The translations under genes and the position numbers were made by a program. Positions 16,980-24,628 of a stretch of DNA of 64,000 nucleotides are shown here, in pieces (the first letter of the stretch is position 1; each line of letters starts with the position of its first letter). The notes under the pieces were generated by a model, which searched no databases, was not told the DNA's origin, and was given only the letters and a program-made list of their open reading frames with translations. This DNA is from Methylobacterium longum. Its GTDB lineage: Bacteria > Pseudomonadota > Alphaproteobacteria > Rhizobiales > Beijerinckiaceae. Where the stretch lies: the NCBI RefSeq assembly GCF_022179385.1, contig NZ_BPQS01000030.1:1-64000 (forward strand), in the 5' to 3' direction.

Positions 16980-18269
16980 GTGCGGATCGCCCTGACGAGC
17001 TTCGGGACCCGCGGCGACGTACAGCCCTTCCTGGTCCTCGCGTTAGCGCTGCAGGCTCGCGGGCACGATGTGATCCTGGCGGCTCCCCCCAACGTTGTGG
17101 AGTGGGCCGCTCGATGCGGAGTTCGCACGGAGCGCATCGGCTTCGACACCCAGGCCTATATGGATTCTTCCGAAGGACAAGCCTTGTTTGCCTCCGGCAA
17201 CGTCCGGGCGATCATGAAACGTATGCAGGCTCTGATGCACGAGCATCAGGATCTGCTGATGGCGGACCAGATGCGCATCTGCGACGGTGCAGATGTCATC
17301 GTGGCAGGTGTCCTCACAGAGGATCACTCGGCAGTGATGGCCGAGGCGCAGGGTAGCCCCCTGATCGCGCTGCACCTCGCCCCGCTCAAGCCTACAGGCG
17401 ACTTCGCCCACAGTCTCGTCACCACGCGAGACCTGCACTCGCGCCTACTTCATCGCCTGACCTACACTGTAGTGGAGCACATGTGGTGGGCTGCCCATCG
17501 CGACAGCATCGCGCTTCTACGCCGCCGCATGGGGCTTACCCCTACACGCCAGCCGACCCAGAAGCGCCTCGCCGCGGCGGGGTTGTGCACCCTTCAAGCC
17601 TTCTCGCCACAGCTCGTCCCTCGACCATCGGATTGGGACCCGATGCAGCGTGTCATTGGCGCTTTTCAAATTCCGAAGTCTGCACGGGCGAGCCTCGGGG
17701 AGGCAGCCTCGCCGCCCCACCTCACCGCATGGCTTGAGGCTGGTCCAGCACCAGTCTACGTCGGTCTCGGCAGCATGCCAGTAGGTGACCCTGTAAAGAT
17801 GCTGAACCTCCTCAGCGAGGTGGCTCGCCGCTGCGGTCGTCGTTTGGTCGTGAGCGCCGGTTGGTCGCGTATGGCAGCACCCCAGGAACCGTCGCCAGAG
17901 ATCCGCCTCGTCGGCGCGGTCGACCATGATTGGCTCCTGCCCCGTTGCTCAGCCGCCATCCACCACGGCGGCGCCGGAACAACCCATGCTGTCGTCAGAG
18001 CAGGGTTACCGTCCGTGGTTGCATCTGTCTTTGCCGATCAGCCGTTCTGGGGAACACGACTGATGCGGCTGGGACTCGGCTGCCACGTGCCATTCAAACG
18101 ACTAACCAGCGACAGCTTGAAACGCGGGCTGTGCTATGTCTCGGAAGCTGATGCGGTTGCGCGAGCGGCGGCGTTCGCGGCGCGGATGCGATCCGACCCC
18201 GATCCTGTTTCAGCAGCTGTGCAACTCATCGAAGAGAGCCGCTTGATCACCGTCCACTATCCTTCCTGA
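16980..18269 (+). CDS. UGT/MGT-type glycosyltransferase (GT1 family)
   Basis: This 429-residue protein has the two-domain GT-B layout. The N-terminal domain opens RIALTSFGTRGDVQPFLVLA with the Gly-Thr-Arg-Gly-Asp-x-Gln-Pro motif of sterol/macrolide glycosyltransferases. The C-terminal donor domain has PVYVGLGSMPVG, then the PSPG-like segment AIHHGGAGTTHAVVRAGLPS with the catalytic-site His pair, and ADQPFWGTRL. It transfers a sugar from a nucleotide donor to a lipid or small acceptor in the cytoplasm. The GTG at 16980 is preceded by GCGAGG; an in-frame TTG at 16917 would add 21 unconserved residues. Confidence 0.88.
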   Translation: MRIALTSFGTRGDVQPFLVLALALQARGHDVILAAPPNVVEWAARCGVRTERIGFDTQAYMDSSEGQALFASGNVRAIMKRMQALMHEHQDLLMADQMRICDGADVIVAGVLTEDHSAVMAEAQGSPLIALHLAPLKPTGDFAHSLVTTRDLHSRLLHRLTYTVVEHMWWAAHRDSIALLRRRMGLTPTRQPTQKRLAAAGLCTLQAFSPQLVPRPSDWDPMQRVIGAFQIPKSARASLGEAASPPHLTAWLEAGPAPVYVGLGSMPVGDPVKMLNLLSEVARRCGRRLVVSAGWSRMAAPQEPSPEIRLVGAVDHDWLLPRCSAAIHHGGAGTTHAVVRAGLPSVVASVFADQPFWGTRLMRLGLGCHVPFKRLTSDSLKRGLCYVSEADAVARAAAFAARMRSDPDPVSAAVQLIEESRLITVHYPS

Positions 18270-18301
18270 GCGTCGCGCAGAAGTTTTCGTGAACGTGGGG
18301 C

Positions 18302-18326
18302 GTGGCTGGCTGCCCTGCTCAGCCAC
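18302..18326. terminator. Hairpin between convergent genes
   Basis: GTGGCTG at 18302-18308 and CAGCCAC at 18320-18326 form a perfect 7-bp stem with an 11-base loop, placed between the stop of the glycosyltransferase and the end of the truncated permease on the other strand. It could act for both directions, but there is no T-run. Confidence 0.35.
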
Positions 18327-18347
18327 CCCCGATCCGCTCAAGACGAT

Positions 18348-18857
18348 CTAACCCCGTCGCCATGTCGCGTTCTGGTCGAGCCTTAAGAGCAGGGTGACCG
18401 GGACGAGACCGATCATTACGATGAGCACCGCCGCGGCGGCGTCATCCTCGTAGGTGCCGCGCGCCGCCTCGCCGTAGAGATGCGTGCTTAACGTCTCGAC
18501 GTTGAGGGGCCGCAGGAGCAGCGTCACCGGCAGTTCCTTGGCGATGTCCACGAAGGCGAGCAGCCCGCCGCTCAGCACCGCGGGCCACGCCAGCGGGAGC
18601 TGCACGGTCGCGAGCGTGGCGAGCCGCCCGCGCCCCAGCACCCGCGCGGCGTCGGGGAGAGTGCGCGGGATGCGAGCGAATCCGGCTTCGCTGGCGCCTA
18701 CGGTCACGGTCAGGAAGCGCAGAGCGTAGGCGATGACGAGGGCGCTCCCCGTGCCGAGCCCGACCAGAGCGGTCGTGATGCCCGCTTCGAACAACCCGGA
18801 GTCGATCAGCGCTAGAGGGCCCAGGAGCCCGACCGCCAGCACGGTACCGGGCACATC
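18348..18857 (-). pseudogene. 5'-truncated ABC transporter permease (iron/thiamine FbpB-ThiP type)
   Basis: The frame encodes the last 170 residues of a binding-protein-dependent transport permease. It starts abruptly in what is normally an internal motif (VPGTVLAVGLLGPL), then shows a membrane helix, LPDAARVLGRGRLATLATVQ as the EAA loop that contacts the ATPase, and LPVTLLLRPLNVETLS, a signature of FbpB-like permeases. Intact members have over 500 residues and 12 helices, so about two thirds is missing. The break is near 18857, where an in-frame TAG follows within four codons. No ATPase or receptor gene is next to it. Confidence 0.8.
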
Positions 18858-19152
18858 GGCTTGAGCCTAGCCACACCATGTCGGCCATGGACATCTACAG
18901 TCTGCATCCCCGAATGCTGCATCGAGACCAGCGTCGTGACCGGCAAGCGCCTAATGCCGCCGCTCAGCAGTCGAAGACGACGCTGTGGCATTAGGCTCAT
19001 GGATGATGAGAGGCTGCGGACAAGGGACGGTTGACCTCGGCCTATGCGGCTTTCAAGCATCCGCGCGAGTTACAGCGCAAATAAGCCTATCGCCGGCTGA
19101 ACCTCTGATCTTGCCTGCACGTTTCCTCCATAAAATGCTGGAGGAGGCGCCG
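18858..19152. other. Unassigned DNA upstream of the truncated permease
   Basis: About 295 bases that probably derive from the event that truncated the permease. A minus-strand frame here reads SGGIRRLPVTTLVSMQHSGM and beyond without a recognisable family. The end holds the leader of the next plus-strand gene, with GGAGGAGG at 19139-19146. Confidence 0.3.
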
Positions 19153-19521
19153 ATGCTGAGTGGCTGTTGGCTCTACGAGACCCCTCAGGGGGTATTCCGC
19201 ATTGAATGGACCCGGATCGGCACGCGAAGCTGCTTTGCCGTTATCTTCGAGCAGGATCTTCTCGGCTGCTACGACACGGCAACCGCCGCTTTAACAGCTC
19301 TGGTCCAGGGTGAGACGCCGAAGCCTCGGTGTGGGTTGAATATCCAGCGTTTGAATTTGCCGCAGTCCGTGGTGAGCTGGACCTTCTGTCCAGCCGCCGA
19401 CGACTCCAACAGGTCACCTTCACTCAGACAAGCGTTCGCGCTCCAGGCTGCCGCGATGATGCGCGAGAGCGATGCTTCCGCACCGCCGAAGCAGGCTCTT
19501 CATCCGGGAGCAAGTCCGTGA
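19153..19521 (+). CDS. Hypothetical protein
   Basis: This 122-residue protein starts MLSGCWLYETPQGVFRIEWT and continues with TRSCFAVIFEQDLLGCYDTA and a region ending in LPQSVVSWTFCP. I take it for a small alpha/beta protein of a family common in Methylobacterium-like genomes, without known function. GGAGGAGG precedes the ATG. The last 33 codons, after the Trp-Thr-Phe, are less protein-like and overlap the end of the convergent gene, so the true protein may once have ended earlier. Confidence 0.65.
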   Translation: MLSGCWLYETPQGVFRIEWTRIGTRSCFAVIFEQDLLGCYDTATAALTALVQGETPKPRCGLNIQRLNLPQSVVSWTFCPAADDSNRSPSLRQAFALQAAAMMRESDASAPPKQALHPGASP

Positions 19522-19735
19522 AGGGCACGGTAAAGAGCAGCTTATGATCAGCGTCCGCTACGGCGAAGCGGTAGCTCCTGAGCTGCGGATTGCGTTCACA
19601 ATCGCCTGACGAGGTGAAGCCAGCCCCATGGCGCGCGAGTGACAGCGCGGCGCTGTCATCGGAGCACTCGAGGCCCTGATGGTCCCAGCAGACCACCCCT
19701 CTCGGTGATTGAACGTCGAAGAAGTAGTGCGGCAC
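19424..19735 (-). CDS. DUF6894-like small protein
   Basis: This 103-residue protein begins with the family hallmark PHYFFDVQSPRGVVCWDHQG and then CSDDSAALSLARHGAGFTSS, followed by a strand pair (RSYRFAVADADHKLLFTVPF). DUF6894 proteins are short, widespread in Rhizobiales and of unknown function. The GTG at 19735 is preceded by GGAGGAAAACC, which decides it over an upstream ATG. Its 3' end overlaps the convergent gene by 98 bases. Confidence 0.75.
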   Translation of the reverse strand: MPHYFFDVQSPRGVVCWDHQGLECSDDSAALSLARHGAGFTSSGDCERNPQLRSYRFAVADADHKLLFTVPFTDLLPDEEPASAVRKHRSRASSRQPGARTLV

Positions 19736-20059
19736 GGTTTTCCTCCGCGCCCCCTCCATCGCTGGGCTTCGCCGATGTCAGTTTTCTTTGAGTGAATGTT
19801 GCACCGATTGATGGGTCTGTCACGTGTGCGAAGCAGGCTCAGGGTCGAGCTGGCGCGACGGCGCACGGCCATAGCCGGCGATGCGGCGTGACCGACGAAG
19901 AGCTACTGAGGGCGAGCGGTCGACCTCGACCGGGCAGACCGAACGAGAATTCGCGCGGTTGGTCGCACCGGCCGAGCTATGCCCTGAGTCTATGTGACCG
20001 GCCGGCGTACCGAACGAACGGACCTGACTGATGCTGCGCAGTTCGAGGTGGCTTCCACG
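19736..20059. promoter_or_regulatory. Divergent promoter region between the DUF6894-like gene and the sigma factor gene
   Basis: About 320 bases separate two divergent genes. Short frames here are not convincing. I found no clear GGAAC/CGTT promoter pair for the sigma gene within it, though ACCGAACGAACGGACC at 20008-20023 is suggestive of part of one. Confidence 0.3.
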
Positions 20060-20812
20060 ATGAGCAAGGATGCGGAGAAGCTTCCGGAACACGCTGACGC
20101 GGTGCCGAGCCAATCCAGATCAGGTCTCACCGACGAGATCCAGAGACATCTTGGGAGCCTGCTAGCGACCGCCTACGCGCAGGACGATGCTGCGCGGGAG
20201 GCCACGAGCCGCTTCACCGATGTGCTGGCCAAGCTCGATGCGGCCCTCGGAGAGGCGGTCAGCCATGACGATGCCGCGTTCAAGAAGCTCCTCGTCGCCG
20301 TAGCCCCGGCTCTACGTCGGTTCGCGATCTCGCTCGCCCGCGATCCGACGGCAGCCGACGACCTCATGCAGGACACCCTTATGCGGGCGTGGCACGCCCG
20401 AGCACGCTTCGAGCTGGGCACGAACTTCGAGGCCTGGACCTTCACGATCCTGCGCAACGCTTTCTACAGCGGCCACCGCAGGTCGCGCGAGGTGCAGGAT
20501 GATGATGGCAGCCACACCGCCCAGCTAGCCACCCCGCCTGAACAAGATGGTCGCCTCGACCTCCAGGACGTGCGCGCCGCGCTCGACCGGCTCGTGCCGA
20601 CGATGCGGGAGGCCCTGATCCTCGTGGCGATAGAGAACCTAACCTACGAGGAAGCCGCTGCGGTCATGAACTGTCAGATTGGCACCGTGAAGAGCCGCGT
20701 CTGGCGAGCCCGCGATCAGCTTGCGCGGATGCTCGGCTATACCGGCGCCGATGTCGGGAGTGACGGGGTGATGCTCTCAGCGCTCAGCGGATCGGGCGGG
20801 ACCGGCGAATGA
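20060..20812 (+). CDS. EcfG-type sigma factor with an N-terminal NepR-like segment
   Basis: This 250-residue protein has sigma region 2 at residues 75-140 (ALRRFAISLARDPTAADDLM, then DTLMRAWHARARFELGTNFE and WTFTILRNAF) and region 4 at about 170-225 (LDRLVPTMREALILVAIENL, then YEEAAAVMNCQIGTVKSRVW). The region-2 text matches the EcfG class, which drives the alphaproteobacterial general stress response. Residues 24-65 are unusual for a sigma factor: IQRHLGSLLATAY followed by ATSRFTDVLAKLDAAL follows the pattern of NepR, the anti-sigma partner of EcfG. The ATG at 20060 gives the full NepR-like part. The next gene overlaps by four bases. Confidence 0.88.
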   Translation: MSKDAEKLPEHADAVPSQSRSGLTDEIQRHLGSLLATAYAQDDAAREATSRFTDVLAKLDAALGEAVSHDDAAFKKLLVAVAPALRRFAISLARDPTAADDLMQDTLMRAWHARARFELGTNFEAWTFTILRNAFYSGHRRSREVQDDDGSHTAQLATPPEQDGRLDLQDVRAALDRLVPTMREALILVAIENLTYEEAAAVMNCQIGTVKSRVWRARDQLARMLGYTGADVGSDGVMLSALSGSGGTGE

Positions 20813-21003
20813 GCCCGGATCCCTCTGCAGATGAGCAGGCCAAACGCCTGCTATCGATCGAGGAGATCCGGGAACGCGCCTACGACCTCTGGGACCGGAA
20901 CCACCGGCCCGACGGCTACGAGCTGGAGTTCTGGCTCATGGCGGAGCGCGAGCTGACGGCGGAGCGCAGGGCACGGTCGGAGCAGGCTCGGTTAGAGCTT
21001 TGA
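20809..21003 (+). CDS. DUF2934 family small protein
   Basis: This 64-residue protein carries the DUF2934 core: EEIRERAYDLWDRNHRPDGY followed by ELEFWLMAERELTAERRA. DUF2934 proteins are short, helical and of unknown function, and are frequent in Rhizobiales stress loci. Its ATG overlaps the sigma factor stop (ATGA), implying coupled translation. A close paralogue lies at 26.1 kb. Confidence 0.85.
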   Translation: MSPDPSADEQAKRLLSIEEIRERAYDLWDRNHRPDGYELEFWLMAERELTAERRARSEQARLEL

Positions 21004-21190
21004 CGAAACGAAGCGCTCCAGGTAAAATTTAATTTAGGTTATACTTTGGTGGCGCAGATTTCAGCAGCATAGCGGCTTATAAAATCTGCGAATTTCCGTT
21101 TGATAGTCTGCATTAGGCTGAGTTTAGCTGATAATTAACAGAATAACGCGCTTAGTTGGCTGGATTGAAATAGCGCGCCAGAGCGAACCT

Positions 21191-21982
21191 ATGAAAGCCG
21201 GATGCCAAGGTTGCCGAGACGGTGAACCCCTGCCGTTCACCTTCACAATGGCGTTTCACCCCATCGTGGATGTGAGCCGAGGTACGGTCTGGGGCTACGA
21301 AGCTCTGGTCAGGGGCACGGAAGGCCAGGGTGCCGGACAGATCCTTGGCATGGTCGATGAAAGCAACCGCTACAAGTTCGACCAAGCTTGCCGCGTGAAG
21401 GCCATCGAGCTTGCCGGCCAGCTTTTCCAGGATGCCGAGACCCGGCTGTCGATCAACTTCATGCCCAACGCCGTTTACGAGCCGGCCGCCTGCATCCGCG
21501 CGACGCTCGATGCTGCCCGCCGCGTTGGTTTCGAACATCGGCAGATCATGTTCGAGTTCACCGAGAACGAGCGCATGACTGATGCGGCCCACGTCCAGCG
21601 GATCATCGCGGAGTACCGCAAGCAGGGCTTCGCGACCGCCTTGGACGACTTCGGAGCGGGCTATGCCGGTCTGAACCTGCTGGCGAGCTTCCAGCCTGAT
21701 TTCATCAAGCTGGACATGGAGCTGATCCGAGGCATCGCTACTTCCCCGGCACGGCAGACCATCGTCACCGGCGTGATCATGATGGCGCGGCAGCTGGGCG
21801 TGGCGGTGATTGCCGAGGGCGTCGAGACGGAAGCGGAGCTTACAGCCCTGCGTGCGGCTGGGATCCAGCTGTTCCAAGGCTACCTGTTCGCCAAGCCCGC
21901 AGTAGCCAGCCTGCCGGCCGTCAGCTTTCCCGCATCCTATGTCTGGCCGGCCGATGCGACTGCTCAATCCGATGCTGCCTGA
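21191..21982 (+). CDS. EAL-domain cyclic-di-GMP phosphodiesterase
   Basis: This 263-residue protein is essentially one EAL domain after a short N-terminus with a CxxC pair. EAL enzymes linearise cyclic-di-GMP. The catalytic set appears complete: FHPIVDVSRGTVWGYEALVR, SINFMPNAV with the Asn, IMFEFTENERM with the Glu, ATALDDFGAGYAGLN with the Asp pair, FIKLDMELI with the Lys, VIAEGVETEAE and FQGYLFAKP. There is no membrane helix. It stands alone behind an AT-rich leader of about 190 bases. The CxxC N-terminus might sense redox state or bind metal; that is inference. Confidence 0.9.
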   Translation: MKAGCQGCRDGEPLPFTFTMAFHPIVDVSRGTVWGYEALVRGTEGQGAGQILGMVDESNRYKFDQACRVKAIELAGQLFQDAETRLSINFMPNAVYEPAACIRATLDAARRVGFEHRQIMFEFTENERMTDAAHVQRIIAEYRKQGFATALDDFGAGYAGLNLLASFQPDFIKLDMELIRGIATSPARQTIVTGVIMMARQLGVAVIAEGVETEAELTALRAAGIQLFQGYLFAKPAVASLPAVSFPASYVWPADATAQSDAA

Positions 21983-22109
21983 CCATCGCTGGTAAAGCTG
22001 AAGCATTCTCGACTGGTAGGCTTCGAGATGCTGTTCTGGTTGACACCCCAACGCAAACGACAGCCCAGATTGGCGAGCGCTGATCGGTCAGGGCAGTAGC
22101 AGGGGGACA

Positions 22110-22134
22110 GGAACGTGTGCATCACGCTCGGGTT
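22110..22134 (+). promoter_or_regulatory. Candidate EcfG-dependent promoter (near consensus)
   Basis: GGAAC at 22110-22114 is followed after 16 bases by GGTT at 22131-22134, one mismatch from the GGAAC-N16-CGTT consensus of EcfG sigma factors. It lies 32 bases before the DUF892 gene start, a sensible distance. Confidence 0.5.
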
Positions 22135-22166
22135 TGCGGGTCACGACCGCAACTTGGGAGAGAACG

Positions 22167-22661
22167 ATGTCGGCACCTGGCAGCCTCAAGGAAGTCTACC
22201 TCGACGAGATGCAGGACCTCTGGTCGGCCAATGACCAGATGGTCAAGGCGGTACAGCAGCTCAGCGGGCAGGTCAGCGACCCGAAGCTGAAGCAGTTTAT
22301 TGAGCGCTCCGTAGGAGGCATCCAGAAGCACACGGACGTGCTGAAGAGCCTGATCCAGGCCAACGGCGGGGAGGCTAAGCCCGAGCACTGCAAGGGCATA
22401 GAGGGTCTTGTAGCCGAGGCCCTGAAGCACGGGATCAAGGAAGCCCCGAGCGACGGCAAGCTGCGCGACGTTGAGATCGTCGCCCAGTACCAGCGCATGT
22501 CGCATTATGGGCTGGCTGGCTTCGGCACGGCCGCCGCCTACGCCAAGACGCTGGGCCGCAGCGAGGACGCGTCCAAGCTGAAGCAGGCGGTGGACGAGAT
22601 CTACAAGGGCGACGAGATCGCGAGCCAGATCGCCGAGGCGGTCGAGAGAGCCGCAGCTTGA
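22167..22661 (+). CDS. DUF892 (YciE/YciF-like) ferritin-like stress protein
   Basis: This 164-residue protein has the DUF892 layout: a four-helix bundle with KEVYLDEMQDLWSANDQMVK as helix 1, a conserved Glu/His set in helix 2 (IERSVGGIQKHTDVLKSLIQ), GIEGLVAEA, and VEIVAQYQRMSHYGLAGFGT as helix 3. Family members are ferritin-like and induced by stress, but their activity is not established. The ATG at 22167 follows GGGAGAGAACG. A near-consensus EcfG promoter just upstream suggests general stress control. Confidence 0.88.
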   Translation: MSAPGSLKEVYLDEMQDLWSANDQMVKAVQQLSGQVSDPKLKQFIERSVGGIQKHTDVLKSLIQANGGEAKPEHCKGIEGLVAEALKHGIKEAPSDGKLRDVEIVAQYQRMSHYGLAGFGTAAAYAKTLGRSEDASKLKQAVDEIYKGDEIASQIAEAVERAAA

Positions 22662-22694
22662 CGGGGCTGACTGCCGAACTCTGTTTGGTTTAAC

Positions 22695-22719
22695 GGAACA
22701 CGGCCACCTCCGTGTCGTT
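22695..22719 (+). promoter_or_regulatory. EcfG-dependent promoter matching the consensus
   Basis: GGAAC at 22695-22699, 16 bases, then CGTT at 22716-22719. This is an exact match to the general stress promoter consensus of alphaproteobacteria. A transcript from here would begin near 22726 and run into a terminator-like hairpin at 22773. Confidence 0.65.
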
Positions 22720-22725
22720 TGCTGA

Positions 22726-22808
22726 ACGACCTGCATCGGGTGTGTAGTCCGCCTTGACCCGATCGGGACATGCCCGGCTAAGGATCATCTCCCCTTGGCC
22801 GGGTTTTA
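22726..22808 (+). ncRNA. Candidate stress-induced small RNA of about 80 nt
   Basis: Between the exact EcfG promoter and an intrinsic terminator there is room for an RNA of about 80 nt with no reading frame. It would contain a first perfect 7-bp hairpin (ATCGGGT at 22735-22741 with ACCCGAT at 22757-22763) and then the terminator stem. The hairpin-hairpin-U-tail layout is that of many regulatory RNAs. The transcript might instead read on into the Gly/Tyr-rich gene at 22924. No known RNA family is recognised. Confidence 0.4.
22773..22807 (+). terminator. Intrinsic terminator
   Basis: An 11-bp stem, CCCGGCTAAGG at 22773-22783 with CCTTGGCCGGG at 22793-22803 (one G-T pair), encloses a 9-base loop and is followed by TTTTATTT. 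It can end transcripts from the DUF892 gene and from the promoter at 22695. Confidence 0.7.
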
Positions 22809-22923
22809 TTTATCCGCTCAGCAACACATCGATACGATTCTGCGACGCCTTGTACTTCCCATTTTGGGATCCGCCTCGCAGCAAGCTGTGTTCTTGGGTC
22901 ATCTTGGATAGGAGATGATCCTG

Positions 22924-23322
22924 ATGAAACGTCTTGCTCTTGCCTCGACAGCGGTCCTAGCCACGCTCGCCTTCGTACCGACCAACGCTGACGCACGCGG
23001 CTTCGGTGGTGGCTTCCACGGCGGCGGCTTTGGCGGCGGGTTCCGCGGCGTTGGCTTCCGAGGTGGCTACGGTGGCTTCCGCGGCGGGTACGGCCGCTTC
23101 GGCTACGGCCGTGGATACGGCTACGGTGGCCTTGGTCTGGGCCTCGGCTTGGCCACGGGCGCTGCCCTGGGCTACGGCCTCGCCGGCGGCTACGGCTACC
23201 CCTACGGCTATGGGTATGGCTACGGCGGCCCATACTATGGCGGCTACGCCCCGGTTGGCTATTATGGCGGTCCGTATGGTTACTATCGGCGGCCCTACGG
23301 CTACTATGGATACGGGTACTAA
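22924..23322 (+). CDS. Exported glycine/tyrosine-rich repeat protein
   Basis: This 132-residue protein has a Sec signal peptide (KRLALASTAVLATLAFVP, then NADA) and a mature part made almost wholly of Gly with Phe, Tyr and Arg: GGFHGGGFGGGF-type repeats first, a short Gly/Leu/Ala-rich hydrophobic patch in the middle, then GYGYGGPYYGGY-type repeats. Such proteins are low-complexity, periplasmic or surface-exposed, and of unknown role. The ATG at 22924 is chosen over one at 22915 because AGGAG abuts the latter. It follows the stress promoter and terminator described above. Confidence 0.75.
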   Translation: MKRLALASTAVLATLAFVPTNADARGFGGGFHGGGFGGGFRGVGFRGGYGGFRGGYGRFGYGRGYGYGGLGLGLGLATGAALGYGLAGGYGYPYGYGYGYGGPYYGGYAPVGYYGGPYGYYRRPYGYYGYGY

Positions 23323-23343
23323 GGTCGATAGATAATTACCTCG

Positions 23344-23370
23344 GCCGCGCGCAGTGCTTCTGTGCGCGGC
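23344..23370 (+). terminator. Strong hairpin after the Gly/Tyr-rich gene
   Basis: GCCGCGCGCAG at 23344-23354 pairs with CTGTGCGCGGC at 23360-23370 (one G-T pair) around a 5-base loop, 22 bases past the stop. The stem is strong but no T-run follows, so it may stabilise the 3' end rather than terminate on its own. Confidence 0.5.
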
Positions 23371-23515
23371 ACAACTACCAACATCGTCAATACGTGGCGG
23401 TTTGTCCCAGCCGCTGCACGCCGGGATACCTGAGCACGGTCGTCCGGTTCGCGGGAGTGGCACCACAGCGACGTTTGGCGCCGCGGTGTCATCTCTCCTG
23501 ACCCGGAGCCATCCC

Positions 23516-24184
23516 ATGCTGCACCGTCGCGAAGTCCTCACCACCATGCTGGGCGCCACCGCCGCCCTTGCCATCACACGTACCGCTATTGCCCAGGTCA
23601 CCCCGGCCGGCGCGATCCCGTCGAGCGTCTACCTTCAGATGGCCACCACTGGCGGCATGTTCCTGGAGAACACCGCGCGCGACGCGCACGAGAAAACCCG
23701 GAACCCCGCGGTCAAGAAGTTCTCACGGGCTGAGGTGATCGAGCAGGTGAACCTCTCCCGCAAGCTCGGCGCCTACACGGGTGGTGCTCCGATGGCGGCT
23801 GCACCGGCCGGACCCGGTGGTCTGATCGGCGGCCTCGTTGCTGCGCCAGCTGCCGTCGCGGGGGCCGCGGTCGGCACGGCTGCGGGTGTGGCCGGCGGCG
23901 TGCTCGGGATCGCACTGCCGCCCAGCGGCATGACCACGGATGCGCAGAAGGCGCAGATCCTGTCGCAGCTGAGCGCGATGCCGCCGGGCCCGCAGTACGA
24001 CGCCACCTTCGTGGCGAACTCCCTGCAGGGCCACCAGGAGGCGCTCGCCATCCACGGCTCCTACGCCCAGTCCGGCGAGGATCCTGGCCTGCGCCGTATC
24101 GCCCGCGGTGCGCTGCCGCTGATCAACCTGCACATCTCGCAGCTGTCGCAGATACAGGGGAGAATGGGCGGTCAGCAGGGCTGA
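23516..24184 (+). CDS. DUF4142-like exported protein
   Basis: This 222-residue protein has a twin-arginine-like signal (HRREVLTTMLGATAALAIT and a cleavage region ending in AIAQ). The mature part follows the DUF4142 pattern of two helical segments: SSVYLQMATTGGMFLENTAR, then NPAVKKFSRAEVIEQVNLSR, and a second half with ATFVANSLQGHQEALAIHGS and LRRIARGALPLINLHISQLS. A Gly/Ala-rich insertion at about residues 85-140 looks like a flexible or hydrophobic linker. DUF4142 proteins are ferritin-like, periplasmic and stress-associated. The ATG at 23516 starts the signal. Confidence 0.8.
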   Translation: MLHRREVLTTMLGATAALAITRTAIAQVTPAGAIPSSVYLQMATTGGMFLENTARDAHEKTRNPAVKKFSRAEVIEQVNLSRKLGAYTGGAPMAAAPAGPGGLIGGLVAAPAAVAGAAVGTAAGVAGGVLGIALPPSGMTTDAQKAQILSQLSAMPPGPQYDATFVANSLQGHQEALAIHGSYAQSGEDPGLRRIARGALPLINLHISQLSQIQGRMGGQQG

Positions 24185-24230
24185 TCTCGCACCAAGCCAA
24201 TCGCTAGAGCCCGGCCCATCCAAGCAGTCC

Positions 24231-24255
24231 GGAACTCCGCAGGTCATGCATCGTG
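24231..24255 (+). promoter_or_regulatory. Possible EcfG-dependent promoter
   Basis: GGAAC at 24231-24235 and CGTG at 24252-24255 are 16 bases apart, one mismatch from consensus. The element lies about 100 bases before a small hypothetical gene. Confidence 0.3.
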
Positions 24256-24352
24256 CTGTGCAGAAGCGCGTTGCATGGCCTGCTCCGGTGACAGCTGCGG
24301 AACCTGCTACCCCGCGGCGCCTTGGCCTCTCACAACGACACGAAAGGCCAGC

Positions 24353-24577
24353 ATGGGTCAGGACGTAGACGCAGCGCGCGAAGCCTTCGGAACGGTGCCG
24401 CCGGACCGGCCGATCGGTGAGGTAAAGAAGCCCGATCCTGCAGCCGGCGGCAGCGGCCCGCACTCCCCAGGCAGCCCAGAACCCGATGCTGGCCAGGGTC
24501 CAGAGAGCGGTGGCTACGACAACCGACCGGACCTGCCTAGGCCTGATAATGCCAAGGGTGGCCACGGCGCTGGATAA
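24353..24577 (+). CDS. Small hydrophilic hypothetical protein, probably disordered
   Basis: This 74-residue protein starts MGQDVDAAREAFGTVPPDRP and is composed mainly of Gly, Pro, Ser, Asp and Asn, with no hydrophobic core. It is likely to be intrinsically disordered, as are many hydrophilin-like stress proteins, but no family is recognised. Confidence 0.5.
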   Translation: MGQDVDAAREAFGTVPPDRPIGEVKKPDPAAGGSGPHSPGSPEPDAGQGPESGGYDNRPDLPRPDNAKGGHGAG

Positions 24578-24628
24578 TCACTCGCCACCTTCGAGAAGGA
24601 GGGCGAGCGGTGGGTGATGATGTGCGCC

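Noticed and set aside
21152..22051. Minus-strand 299-codon frame opposite the EAL gene
   Set aside because: The EAL catalytic motifs are all on the plus strand; this is a shadow frame.
22957..23601. Minus-strand 214-codon Ala/Val-rich frame opposite the Gly/Tyr-rich gene
   Set aside because: Its composition is the direct complement of Gly/Tyr codons and it has no start context.
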